Source: Lachnospiraceae bacterium (GTDB taxonomy: Bacteria; Bacillota; Clostridia; Oscillospirales; CAG-272). Taken from it: a stretch of DNA of 64,000 nt. The position numbers and the translations under genes were made by a program. Of this stretch, positions 24,637 to 33,021 are shown piece by piece. Numbering within the stretch: the first letter of the stretch is position 1; every line of letters begins with the position of its first letter. The notes below the pieces were generated by a model. It was not told the origin of the DNA. It was given only the letters and a program-made list of their open reading frames with translations, and made no database searches. Location of the stretch: assembly GCA_024404495.1 (NCBI GenBank), contig JAKSPT010000007.1, forward strand, positions 1-64,000, given 5' to 3'.

Positions 24637-25878
24637 TCAGTTGAACGCGGCGAGATAGGCGGTCTGTTCGTCGGTCAGACGGTCGATCGAAACGCCGAGC
24701 GCCGAAAGCTTGATCGCGGCGACCTCGCGGTCGATCTCACGCGGGACCTGATAGACGCGGTTTTCAAGCGCTCCCTTATGGGAGGCAAGATAGGCGATCG
24801 ATTTTGCCTGAATGCCGAAGGACATATCCATGATCTCGGCGGGATGTCCGTTTCCGGCGGCGAGGTTGACGAGACGTCCCTCTGCGAGCAGGTTCAGGAT
24901 CCTGCCGTCCTTCATCTCGTAGCCGACGATGTTCGGTTTTCTCTGCCAGACGCGCACGGCGCGGGCTTCGAGGTCGGTCTTGTTGATCTCAACGTCGAAA
25001 TGCCCGGAATTGGCGAGCAGGACGCCGTCCTTCATCGAATCGAAATGGGAACCGTGAATGACGTCCCTGCAGCCGGTGAGGGTCACGAAAAGGTCGCCCT
25101 TTTTCGCGGCTTCCTCCATCGGCATCACGGTGAAGCCGTCCATCACCGCCTCGATCGCCTTGACGGGATCGACCTCGGTGACGATCACGACCGCGCCCAT
25201 GCCCTTTGCGCGCATCGCGAGACCCTTGCCGCACCAGCCGTACCCGCCGACGACGACGGTTTTTCCGGCAATGATGAGGTTGGTGGAGTTCATGATGCCG
25301 TCAAGGGTGGACTGACCGGTGCCGTAGCGGTTGTCGAAGAGGTGCTTGCAGTCGGCGTCGTTGACGTCGATCATCGGGAAGCGGAGCTGACCGGACTGCT
25401 GACGGGCAAAAAGACGGTGAATACCGGTCGTGGTCTCCTCACAGCCGCCGATCAGATTCTCGGCGTAAGCCTCGCATTCGCCGTGGAGGAGGGAGGTGAG
25501 GTCTCCGCCGTCGTCGATCATCAGATGCGGGCGGATCGAAAGCGTCTTTTTCAGATGCTCCTCGTATTCCTCCATCGTCACACCGTGGCGGGCGTTGACC
25601 TCGAAGCCCTGATCGTAAAGGGCGGCGGCAACGTCGTCCTGCGTGGAAAGGGGATTGCACCCGGTGACGGCGACCTCGGCGCCCGCCGCCTTCAGCGTCA
25701 TCGCGAGATAGGCGGTCTTCGCTTCGAGGTGGATCGACATGGCGACCCGCATCCCGGCGAGGGGCTTGGTCTCCTCAAATTCTTTTTTGATCTTATTCAG
25801 GATCGGCATATAGGAGGCGACCCAGTTGATCTTATCGTAACCGGAGGGGGCAAGGGAAGGATTCAGAATATCGCTCAT
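24637..25878 (-). CDS. ahcY: S-adenosylhomocysteine hydrolase
   Basis: A 413-residue NAD-dependent enzyme that converts S-adenosylhomocysteine to adenosine and homocysteine and clears methyltransferase product. It shows CNPLSTQDDVAAAL (near 74-87), the NAD-domain entry DNRYGTGQSTLDGI (near 181-194), Rossmann GGYGWCGKG (near 210) and NSGHFDVEI. It ends in YLAAFN and lacks the classical C-terminal Lys-Pro-x-His-Tyr-Arg-Tyr tail that contacts NAD of a neighbouring subunit. This places it with the short Thermotoga/archaeal-type enzymes. It lies between the lipase gene (37-bp gap) and the GT4 gene (36-bp gap). Confidence 0.92.
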   Translation of the reverse strand: MSDILNPSLAPSGYDKINWVASYMPILNKIKKEFEETKPLAGMRVAMSIHLEAKTAYLAMTLKAAGAEVAVTGCNPLSTQDDVAAALYDQGFEVNARHGVTMEEYEEHLKKTLSIRPHLMIDDGGDLTSLLHGECEAYAENLIGGCEETTTGIHRLFARQQSGQLRFPMIDVNDADCKHLFDNRYGTGQSTLDGIMNSTNLIIAGKTVVVGGYGWCGKGLAMRAKGMGAVVIVTEVDPVKAIEAVMDGFTVMPMEEAAKKGDLFVTLTGCRDVIHGSHFDSMKDGVLLANSGHFDVEINKTDLEARAVRVWQRKPNIVGYEMKDGRILNLLAEGRLVNLAAGNGHPAEIMDMSFGIQAKSIAYLASHKGALENRVYQVPREIDREVAAIKLSALGVSIDRLTDEQTAYLAAFN

Positions 25879-25915
25879 ATGATTTCAACTCCAATTCGGA
25901 ATAATGTACGGGTAA

Positions 25916-27271
25916 TCAGAAACCGCGGTTTTTCAGGTCGGAAACGAGCCCGACGTAGAATTCGGTCACGTCAAAGCCGGGATAATCGGCGCGGTCGAGG
26001 TCGATGACGTCGGCGTGGGAAATGCCTCGGCTGCCGGGGATCTCAAGGAAGGTGTAGTCGTCACCGAAGGCAAAGGAAGGCTCCGAAACGAGCCCGTCGT
26101 TCGGCCCGTCGAAGTGACCCGCAAGGTAATAAGTCAGCCCGAGCGGGAAGGGAGAGGCGAGGGGCGCGTTCAGAACGGAACCGACGCTGTGGCAGTAAAT
26201 GCCCTCGGGCTTGTCCCATGCGGCATCGTACGCTTTGCATTTTTCGTCGGTCAGATCGGTCACGGCGGCGAGAAAATCCGGGCTTTTGTCCCCGAGCTTT
26301 TTCGCGGCGGCGTTGTAGGCAGCGGCGACCTTCTCCTGTACGCCCTTATCCACCTTGTTCAGCAAATAGTCGGCGAAGAGACAGCCGCGGTGCGGGGTGT
26401 TGACCGTGGTCAGCGAGGCGACGAGCGGGGCGATCCCTTCGTTCGCGATCGCACAGCGGCAGTCGAGCCCGCCCTTGGAATGGGCGATGATATTGACCTT
26501 TTCGCATCCGGTCTCCTTCACGATCTGCCGGACCCTTTCGGCGAGAAAGGCGGCGGAAACGGCGACCGGCTCGGCGGAATCGTGATTGCCGAAATATACC
26601 TCCGCGCCGTTCTTTTTCAGCTCCTTCGGGATCCTGCCCCAATAGCAGAACAAACGGGAATCCCGGAAAAAGACGCCGTGAACGAGAAGGATCGGATATT
26701 TCGTGCGGCAGACGTTATCTCCCTTCCTTGCCTTGTTGCGGTTAATGCGGCAGCGCTCGGTATTCAGCTCGAAATCAACGGTGCGGATGATGCGGAAGAG
26801 ACAGATGACGTTCGCGACCGGGACGAGCCCGAGAAGAAAGCCGATCACGCGGGTTTTGATTCCGAGCCCGGCGGAGGTCAGATAAACCGACACGATCCCG
26901 TTCCAGAAGGTGACCGCCTCAACGCCGACGCAGATCGCCGCGCCGATGAGAAACCGTTTCCGGTCGTCCGGGACGAGAAAGCAGGCGGCGGTCAGCTGCA
27001 GGACTGCCGACCCGACCGAGGAATATAAAAACGCGCGCAGAACGGTCAGCCCGTGCCCGAGAAACGTCAGACGCAGGGAGGAATACCCGGCGCAGAGGAG
27101 GAGGGGGAGCAGGTTGACGAGCAGCGCGATCCCGGCGGCAACGTAATACCCGACCGGAAACCATCCGGCGGGGAGGAAGGCGGAAAGCGTATATACCGAC
27201 GCCGCGGGGATCAGAAGAAGCGCGAGGAGAAGCGGAAGAAAATACCGCGTAAAAAGCCGTTTCTTTTCCAT
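25916..27271 (-). CDS. Membrane-anchored triacylglycerol-lipase-like alpha/beta hydrolase
   Basis: A 451-residue fusion. About five membrane helices occupy residues 8-165, followed by a soluble lipase-like domain opening with YPILLVHGVFFRDSR near 190. The nucleophile motif is IIAHSKGGLDCR near 258-269 (Ser in HSKGG), then TVNTPHRGCLFADYL. The final catalytic His is probably in SHADVIDL near the C-terminus. The lipase part resembles bacterial class I lipases and PGAP1-like hydrolases. The integral membrane module in front is unusual. It presumably acts on lipids or lipid-linked substrates at the membrane. It is first gene of the lipase-ahcY-GT4 operon. Confidence 0.75.
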   Translation of the reverse strand: MEKKRLFTRYFLPLLLALLLIPAASVYTLSAFLPAGWFPVGYYVAAGIALLVNLLPLLLCAGYSSLRLTFLGHGLTVLRAFLYSSVGSAVLQLTAACFLVPDDRKRFLIGAAICVGVEAVTFWNGIVSVYLTSAGLGIKTRVIGFLLGLVPVANVICLFRIIRTVDFELNTERCRINRNKARKGDNVCRTKYPILLVHGVFFRDSRLFCYWGRIPKELKKNGAEVYFGNHDSAEPVAVSAAFLAERVRQIVKETGCEKVNIIAHSKGGLDCRCAIANEGIAPLVASLTTVNTPHRGCLFADYLLNKVDKGVQEKVAAAYNAAAKKLGDKSPDFLAAVTDLTDEKCKAYDAAWDKPEGIYCHSVGSVLNAPLASPFPLGLTYYLAGHFDGPNDGLVSEPSFAFGDDYTFLEIPGSRGISHADVIDLDRADYPGFDVTEFYVGLVSDLKNRGF

Positions 27272-27303
27272 CGTGTTCAGCTCCGTAAAAATGATCTTTC
27301 CTT

Positions 27304-27332
27304 ATTATGCCACACCGGCGGCTTTTTGTCAA
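27304..27332 (-). promoter_or_regulatory. Promoter of the lipase-ahcY-GT4 operon
   Basis: Minus strand TTGACA (27327-27332), 17-bp spacer, CATAAT (27304-27309). Confidence 0.75.
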
Positions 27333-27359
27333 TCTTTTGCGGGAAAAAACAAAAACGCC

Positions 27360-27388
27360 TTGCAAATGACGGGGTTTTCGGTTATAAT
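27360..27388 (+). promoter_or_regulatory. Promoter of the esterase-GDPD-fucosidase operon
   Basis: TTGCAA (27360-27365), 17-bp spacer, TATAAT (27383-27388). It lies inside the longer open frame and so supports the ATG at 27423. Confidence 0.8.
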
Positions 27389-27422
27389 GGAAGCAAAGAC
27401 GAACCGACGAAAGGAACCGAAA

Positions 27423-28283
27423 ATGAAACGCTTTGACAGACCCGAAAACGGCGCGGAACAGACGCTGATCTACAAGAAAACGAAGGAACGCGATATCATC
27501 ATGGAGTTCCGCCCGCCGCTGAACAAGGTGTGGGAAAAAGCTCCCGTTTACGTCATCATACCGGGCGGCGGATGGTGCCGCGCCGTTGCCGTTGATATGC
27601 TCGGCTTTTCTGCGCTCTCGGTCGAAGCGCTCCGGAAGGAGGGCTGGGCGGTCGCCTCGCTCGAATACCGCACGGTCGCCGAAAACAACGTGAAGATGGA
27701 TACCGTCGTTTCGGACGTCATGGACGCCGGCAGGTACCTCTCGAAATTCCGGAAGGAGCTCGGGATCGATCCGTTCCGCATCGTCACCTCCGGTCATTCG
27801 GCGGGCGGGCATCTTGCGCTGATGATGGCGCTTGCGCCGCAGGAAGCCTACACGGTCGATTCCCCCTTTGACCCGGTGAAGGACCGCTTCGGCGTCGTCG
27901 CCTCGGCGCCGCTCTCCGCTCCGACGATATTGTACCGCGATTCGGTCGGGTATCTCCCCGATCGCTTCGGTACCGAGCATCTTTTCCCGGAAGGCGACTA
28001 TTCCCTTTCCGCGCACAAGAACTCGCCCTACGATTATATCACGCCGCTCTCCGTTCCGATGCTGATGGCGTACGGCACGCACGACAACCTCGTTTACGCC
28101 GAAAACAGCGTCCGCTTCCATGAAAAATGCCGTTCGGTCGGTGCGCCCTGCGAGCTCTGCGGCTCGGTCTACGGCGGGCACTGCTTCGAGCCGATGATGG
28201 AAGGGAAGACCTCCGAGCCCGGTTTTGAAGGGGTGCAGAAGATCGTGACCGATTTCGTCAGACGCTTCGCGCCGAAAGGATAA
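27423..28283 (+). CDS. Alpha/beta hydrolase, acetyl-esterase-like
   Basis: A 286-residue hydrolase of the BD-FAE/acetyl-esterase group. The oxyanion loop is YVIIPGGGWCRAVA (near 43-56), the nucleophile Ser is in TSGHSAGGHLAL (near 123-134), the acid is in YGTHDNLV and the His in GSVYGGHCFEP. No signal peptide is present. The frame is open from 27273, but promoter and SD (GAAAGGAACC) fix the ATG at 27423. It starts an operon with a GDPD-like gene and an alpha-L-fucosidase, so removal of acetyl groups from imported glycans is a reasonable but unproven role. Confidence 0.85.
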   Translation: MKRFDRPENGAEQTLIYKKTKERDIIMEFRPPLNKVWEKAPVYVIIPGGGWCRAVAVDMLGFSALSVEALRKEGWAVASLEYRTVAENNVKMDTVVSDVMDAGRYLSKFRKELGIDPFRIVTSGHSAGGHLALMMALAPQEAYTVDSPFDPVKDRFGVVASAPLSAPTILYRDSVGYLPDRFGTEHLFPEGDYSLSAHKNSPYDYITPLSVPMLMAYGTHDNLVYAENSVRFHEKCRSVGAPCELCGSVYGGHCFEPMMEGKTSEPGFEGVQKIVTDFVRRFAPKG

Positions 28284-28287
28284 CGGT

Positions 28288-29118
28288 ATGATGATTTTTG
28301 ATTTGCGGAAAACGAACGGCGTCCTTCTTGCCGCGCACCGCGGGGTCAGCGGCGGGAACATCCCATGCAACTCGCTTCCCGCGTTTCAGGCGGCGATACG
28401 GCAGAAGGCGGAGATCGTCGAGCTCGACGCGGATATGAGCGAGGACGGCGTCCTTTTCGTTCAGCATCCCGGCATGGAAAAGGTGCATCTCCGCATGAAG
28501 GACTCGATTCGCAATTTCTCCGCCGAAACGGTGAAGTCCTTCGTCCTTTCCAACTGCGACCTCGGACGCACGCAGTATCATATCCCGACTCTGGAGGAGG
28601 CGCTCCTTCTGCTCCGGGGCAGGGCGGTCGTCAACATCGACAAGTTCTGGGATCACCCGGCGGAGATCTCGGCATTGGTGCGCCGCCTCGGGATGGAGGA
28701 TCAGATCCTCATCAAATCCGCGCCCAAACCGCAGTACCTTGACGCCGTGGAGGAATACGCCCCGGACCTCGCCTTTATGCCGATCGTAAGCGGAGAAAAC
28801 ACCGTCCACGACGAGTTGAACGCGAGAAACATCAACTATATCGGTACCGAGGTGATCTTCTCCGAGGAGGAGATGTCGGTCGCCTCGAAGGAATACGTCG
28901 ATATGCTGCACGGAGAGGGCAAGCTCGTCTGGGCGAACGCGATCGTCTATAACTACAAGGCGGTGCTTGCGGCGTGGCACAACGACGACGTTTCTGTTAT
29001 CGGCGACCCCGCGCGCGGCTGGGGCTGGCTCGCCGACCGCGGTTTTGATATCATCCAAACCGATTTTCTCTACGAATGCCGCGATTATCTCGTGAAATCC
29101 GGAAGAAAACCCGAATAA
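28288..29118 (+). CDS. Glycerophosphodiester phosphodiesterase family protein
   Basis: A 276-residue TIM-barrel protein. It has the GDPD start LLAAHRGVSGGNIPCNSLPAF (near 13-33, catalytic His in AHRG), ELDADMSEDGVLFVQHPG (near 42-59, metal and second His) and a C-terminal GWGWLADRGFDIIQTDF segment. GDPD enzymes hydrolyse glycerophosphodiesters to glycerol-3-phosphate and alcohol. In the first motif the usual Glu of the NT/PENT segment is replaced (CNSLPAF), so specificity may have changed. No signal peptide is visible. The gap to the esterase gene is four bases. Confidence 0.85.
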   Translation: MMIFDLRKTNGVLLAAHRGVSGGNIPCNSLPAFQAAIRQKAEIVELDADMSEDGVLFVQHPGMEKVHLRMKDSIRNFSAETVKSFVLSNCDLGRTQYHIPTLEEALLLLRGRAVVNIDKFWDHPAEISALVRRLGMEDQILIKSAPKPQYLDAVEEYAPDLAFMPIVSGENTVHDELNARNINYIGTEVIFSEEEMSVASKEYVDMLHGEGKLVWANAIVYNYKAVLAAWHNDDVSVIGDPARGWGWLADRGFDIIQTDFLYECRDYLVKSGRKPE

Positions 29119-29148
29119 CGCTATTCTGAATACACGGAGGAAACGCTT

Positions 29149-30486
29149 ATGTCATCCTACAAGACGAAAAAAACGCCCGGCAATACCGCGTGGTTCACGC
29201 ACGACCGCTTCGGTATGTTCATTCATTTCGGCATCTACGCGATGGCAGCGCGCCACGAGTGGGTCAAATACTACGAGAGCACGCCCGAGGCGCAGTATCA
29301 GAAGTATTTCGACCACTTCGATCCCGATCTTTTTGACGCCCGCGAGTGGGCGAAAGCGGCGAAGAAGGCGGGCATGAAATACGCCGTGCTGACGACCAAG
29401 CATCACGACGGCTTCTGCCTTTTCGATTCCGCCGTCACCGATTACAAGATCACGAACACGCCCTTCGGACGCGACCTCGTGAAGGAATACGTCGAAGCCT
29501 TCCGTGCCGAGGGGCTGAAGGTCGGCTTCTACTATTCGCTGATCGACTGGCATCATCCGATGTTCCCGCTCGACAAATTCCATCCCCGCCGTAACGACGC
29601 GAACGCGCCCGAGCTCGATCGGGGCAGGGATATGACCGTCTACGCGAAATATATGCGCGATCAGGTGACCGAGCTTCTGACGAACTACGGCAAGATCGAC
29701 ATCCTCTGGCTCGACTGGTCTTATCCGGAAGAGTGGAACGCACCGGAATGGATGCAGTTCGGCGGCACGAAGGGCAAGGATCAGTGGGAGAGCGAAAAGC
29801 TGATCGCGACCGTCCGTTCGATCGCGCCGGAGATCATCATCAACAACCGCGCCGACCTCAAACAGGACCTCTGGACGCCCGAGCAGTTCCAGCCGATCGA
29901 ATGGGTGAAGGACGAAGAGACGGGCGAAAAGGTCGTTTGGGAGGCTTGTCAGACCTTCTCGGGCTCATGGGGCTACTACCGCGACGAATTCACCTGGAAA
30001 TCGCCCGAAATGCTGATCAATATGCTGGTCAACACCGTTTCCATCGGCGGCAACCTGATCATGAACGTCGGACCGACCTCAAGAGGCTATTTCGATCACC
30101 GTGCGACCGAGGCACTTGACGCCTACGCCGCGTGGATGAAGGTCAACGGCCGCTCGATCTACGGCTGTACGATGGCGGAGCCGGAATTCAAGGCGCCGGA
30201 AGGAACGAAGCTGACGCAGAGCGAGGACGGCAAGCGGCTCTATATCCACCTGCAGACCTATCCCTTCGGTGCGCTTCAGTTCCCGGGACTCGACGCTTCC
30301 CGCGTGGAGTACGCGCAGTTCCTTTCGGACGGCAGCGAGGTCCGTTACCGCGCCAAGGCGCCCTCCGCGGTCCCAAGCGACCACATGGCGGACCGTTCCT
30401 CCTGCACCGTTCCCACCACCGTTTTTGTGCTTCCCACCGTTCGTCCCTACGGGCTTTCTCCGGTCATTGAAGTGTTCCTGAAATAA
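29149..30486 (+). CDS. GH29 alpha-L-fucosidase
   Basis: A 445-residue, apparently cytoplasmic enzyme (no signal peptide) that removes alpha-linked L-fucose. GH29 signatures are WFTHDRFGMFIHFGIYAMAA (start of barrel), YAVLTTKHHDGFCLFDS (near 85-101) and the nucleophile Asp189 in DILWLDWSYPEE. VGPTSRGYF follows the barrel, and a small beta domain closes the C-terminus. The acid/base residue is not obvious, as usual in the family. The gene follows the GDPD-like gene, with AGGAGGAAAC before the ATG. The role fits degradation of host mucin or milk-type glycans. Confidence 0.93.
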   Translation: MSSYKTKKTPGNTAWFTHDRFGMFIHFGIYAMAARHEWVKYYESTPEAQYQKYFDHFDPDLFDAREWAKAAKKAGMKYAVLTTKHHDGFCLFDSAVTDYKITNTPFGRDLVKEYVEAFRAEGLKVGFYYSLIDWHHPMFPLDKFHPRRNDANAPELDRGRDMTVYAKYMRDQVTELLTNYGKIDILWLDWSYPEEWNAPEWMQFGGTKGKDQWESEKLIATVRSIAPEIIINNRADLKQDLWTPEQFQPIEWVKDEETGEKVVWEACQTFSGSWGYYRDEFTWKSPEMLINMLVNTVSIGGNLIMNVGPTSRGYFDHRATEALDAYAAWMKVNGRSIYGCTMAEPEFKAPEGTKLTQSEDGKRLYIHLQTYPFGALQFPGLDASRVEYAQFLSDGSEVRYRAKAPSAVPSDHMADRSSCTVPTTVFVLPTVRPYGLSPVIEVFLK

Positions 30487-30513
30487 GAACCGGCAAAAAG
30501 CAGGGAGACCGAA

Positions 30514-30921
30514 ATGAAAAAGATTATTACCGCCGTGACGTGTATTCTTCTCGTTGCGTGTCTGTGCGCCTGCGGCGGAAAAGAAAGCACGGTAAAGGTC
30601 ATCGACGTGGAGTCCGGTACCTATTCCGAAAAGGATATCGCGTCCGCGATTGACGTGATCGTAAAAGAATTCGGGAAAAACTGGAAGGGCTGCACGCTGA
30701 AAGAAATCCGTTATGCCGGAGACGAGCTCTGCGCGAAAGAAAAGGAGTATGCCGAAAGGTTCGACGCTGACGAGGTGATCGTCCTGCTCTCTTCCTTTGA
30801 CGTCGATTCCTCGGGCGGAGACGGTTCTCTGAATCCGGACAGCACCTATACCGATTGGAACTGGATTCTGGTCAGGGCGAACGGCGGCAAGTGGCGCCAC
30901 GTAGAACACGGATATTGGTAA
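30514..30921 (+). CDS. Small lipoprotein of unknown function
   Basis: A 135-residue lipoprotein with signal peptide and lipobox VACLCAC (lipid Cys20). The mature part is an alpha/beta domain with Ser/Gly-rich turn (VDSSGGDGSL) and the ending WILVRANGGKWRHVEHGYW. That ending resembles small DUF4829-type lipoproteins common in Firmicutes. The role is unknown. It lies 27 bp after the fucosidase gene with AGGGAGACC as ribosome binding site, and a strong terminator follows. Confidence 0.75.
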   Translation: MKKIITAVTCILLVACLCACGGKESTVKVIDVESGTYSEKDIASAIDVIVKEFGKNWKGCTLKEIRYAGDELCAKEKEYAERFDADEVIVLLSSFDVDSSGGDGSLNPDSTYTDWNWILVRANGGKWRHVEHGYW

Positions 30922-30933
30922 AAAACAAATAAT

Positions 30934-30974
30934 ACCCGCCGCAAGGGACTTCATAATCCTTTGCGGCGGGTTTC
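30934..30974. terminator. Bidirectional terminator
   Basis: CCCGCCGCAA (30935-30944) pairs with TTGCGGCGGG (30961-30970), followed by TTTCGTT. It lies between convergent genes. Confidence 0.8.
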
Positions 30975-30989
30975 GTTATGCGTTTGGAT

Positions 30990-32579
30990 TCAGGCGCCGA
31001 TCGCTTTCCGGAACGCCTCCGCGATCGCGTTTGCGATCTCGGGACCGACCGAGTTGGTCTCCTCGTAGTGGTCCTCGCCGGTTTCGTCCTTGATCCTGTC
31101 GATATAGGGCGCGTCGGGGTTCAGAAGGAACTGAGAGGGCGGAATGACGTAACCCATCTCGTCGTTGCAGAGCCCGACGAGGAGGAGCTTTTCAAAGCCC
31201 GCTTCCGCGGCGATACCGTTCAGCGGTTCGGGGTCGGATTTTTTCAGAGCGGAACCGCCGAGAGCAAGCTCGGGCGTCAGCTCGCAGGGAAGGAGCCCGA
31301 TCGCGAGTTTCCCGATCTTTACGACCGAAAGCTCGCTGACCATATAGTATTCGCCGTTCGGATCCCCGCCTTTGATCTCGGAGCCGAGGATGCCGAGGAA
31401 TTTATAATACTGGAAGACGATATTATCAAGCGGAACCTCAAATTTGACGGTGCTGACCGCTGCCGACGGGGCAACGACCGTCTCGTTGTTGATCGAAAGA
31501 GCGTATTCCGCGAGCCGTTTTCCGGTAAGATCGCGGTTCTTCACGGCGTCGTCGCCCGAGAAGGGCTCGGGAATCTGCGCCTCGGTCATGATCAGCCCGC
31601 CGATCGCACCGGGGAAGAAGATGCCTTTGTCCCCGGTCTTTTCCTCCACGGTGTCGATGAGGACGCCGGGATAATCGCGGCTGACGAGCTTATTGTCGCC
31701 CCGCATCGATTCGGCGTGCGCGGCGTAGAAGAAGAGACGGACGCCGTTTCCTTCCTCCTTCGGCTGAAAACGGAGCTGATAGAGGTTCGGGTCAAAGCAT
31801 TTCGGGTTTCTCGAATCCTTCTGGAGGTCTCCGGTGTCGACCGAGCCGCAGTACAGTCTGCCCGCGGCGCGGTTTTCGTAGGCCTCCTTTGCCGCTTCGG
31901 CCGCCGCCGCTTTCAGGTTCTCCATAAAGTCCTTGTTCTTCCCGTCGATCCCGGTCGGACCCCAGAGCCCGAGGGTATCGATCCCGGCGTGGGTGTGGGT
32001 CGCGTAGACGTTGACCGAGACGCATCCGCTCTCCTTCACGAGGTCGGAAAGACGGGAACGGATCTCGTTCACGACGTCGGAGCTCAGCCCCACGCAGTCG
32101 ATCCCGATCATCAGAATCCCGCCCTCGCCGCCGTCAAGCCAGACGGCGTTTGCTCTCTGCAGGTCGGAAACGCCCGCGATCTCCCATCCCTGATGGTATC
32201 CGGCGATATAAAGCGGTTCGTCGGTCTTTTCGGGGATCGCGATCTCACGGCTGCCGAAGCCAACCGTCCAAGTGGGCTCATCGTCCGGGATCGGCGGATC
32301 GGTTTCGGGTGCGGGTTCGGTCTCTTTGACCGGCTCGGTCGCGGGTTCCGTTTCCGGTTCGGTCTCGGCGCCTGTTTCCGGTGCGGTCTCGTCGGTACCG
32401 GGGTCATCGGTTTCGGTCGGCTTTTCGGTATCTTTCGTTGTTCCGGACGTTTCGGGAAGGGTATCGGAGGCGGCGGGATCGCTTCCCGGCGGGTCGGTTT
32501 CCTTCGCGGGCGGATCGGCTGCCGCGCAGGAGGAGAGGAAGAGCGCGGAGAGAAGGAAGAAAATCAGTAATCTTTTCAT
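30990..32579 (-). CDS. Neutral/alkaline ceramidase-like lipoprotein
   Basis: A 529-residue lipoprotein. The signal peptide ends at the lipobox FLSSC (Cys17), followed by an acidic Thr/Glu/Pro/Asp linker of about 80 residues. The domain resembles the N-terminal catalytic part of neutral ceramidases and related DUF families. Segments include GGILMIGIDCVGLSSD (near 165-180) and VNVYATHTHAGID (near 197-209), which has the metal-type histidine pair, and then AAHAESMRGDN. In ceramidases these His residues bind zinc and split the amide of ceramide. The actual substrate here is unproven. It is the last gene of an operon behind the DUF6259-like glycosidase. GAGG lies eight bases before the ATG. Confidence 0.7.
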   Translation of the reverse strand: MKRLLIFFLLSALFLSSCAAADPPAKETDPPGSDPAASDTLPETSGTTKDTEKPTETDDPGTDETAPETGAETEPETEPATEPVKETEPAPETDPPIPDDEPTWTVGFGSREIAIPEKTDEPLYIAGYHQGWEIAGVSDLQRANAVWLDGGEGGILMIGIDCVGLSSDVVNEIRSRLSDLVKESGCVSVNVYATHTHAGIDTLGLWGPTGIDGKNKDFMENLKAAAAEAAKEAYENRAAGRLYCGSVDTGDLQKDSRNPKCFDPNLYQLRFQPKEEGNGVRLFFYAAHAESMRGDNKLVSRDYPGVLIDTVEEKTGDKGIFFPGAIGGLIMTEAQIPEPFSGDDAVKNRDLTGKRLAEYALSINNETVVAPSAAVSTVKFEVPLDNIVFQYYKFLGILGSEIKGGDPNGEYYMVSELSVVKIGKLAIGLLPCELTPELALGGSALKKSDPEPLNGIAAEAGFEKLLLVGLCNDEMGYVIPPSQFLLNPDAPYIDRIKDETGEDHYEETNSVGPEIANAIAEAFRKAIGA

Positions 32580-32589
32580 ATCGGAATCC

Positions 32590-33021
32590 TCACATCCGGT
32601 CAAGCAGACCGTTTGAAATCAGACGGAGCAGGGAACGGAGCACGTCGAAGAGGCGCACGCCGTTGACCTTGGAAAAAAGGACAGTAAACAGAAAGGCGAG
32701 AAGCAGAAAAACGAGGCAGAGGATCAGGTACAGAACGAAAACGAACGGTCTCGTTTTCCCCTTCGGCAGACAGAACCAAAAGAGCAGAGAAGGGAGGAGG
32801 AGCAGAAGGAAGGGGATCACGCATTTCGGCGCGATCTTTGCCGTGATCAGCTGATCAAAGATCGGCGCGAGGAGTTCCTTTGCGTCCTCTCCGACCGGGA
32901 GCAGACGGATCAGCCCTCCGAGATGCCGGAGCAGGAAGCAGGCGGAAAGGACCGCAAACGCGGTCAGGAGCAGCGCCGTTCCCACGGCAAACGCCAAACG
33001 GCGAATTTTATCTTTTTTCAT
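32590..33021 (-). CDS. Three-helix membrane protein of unknown function
   Basis: A 143-residue protein with hydrophobic segments at about 10-32, 66-86 and 92-116 and a positively charged N-terminus. No family is recognised. Its ATG overlaps the stop of the DUF6259-like gene (ATGA), and the ceramidase-like gene begins 10 bp after its stop, so all three belong to one transcript. Confidence 0.7.
   Translation of the reverse strand: MKKDKIRRLAFAVGTALLLTAFAVLSACFLLRHLGGLIRLLPVGEDAKELLAPIFDQLITAKIAPKCVIPFLLLLLPSLLFWFCLPKGKTRPFVFVLYLILCLVFLLLAFLFTVLFSKVNGVRLFDVLRSLLRLISNGLLDRM

Noticed and set aside
23563-26007. 814-codon plus-strand ORF
   Set aside because: It is antisense to the GT4 and ahcY genes, both with diagnostic motifs, and lacks any domain pattern.
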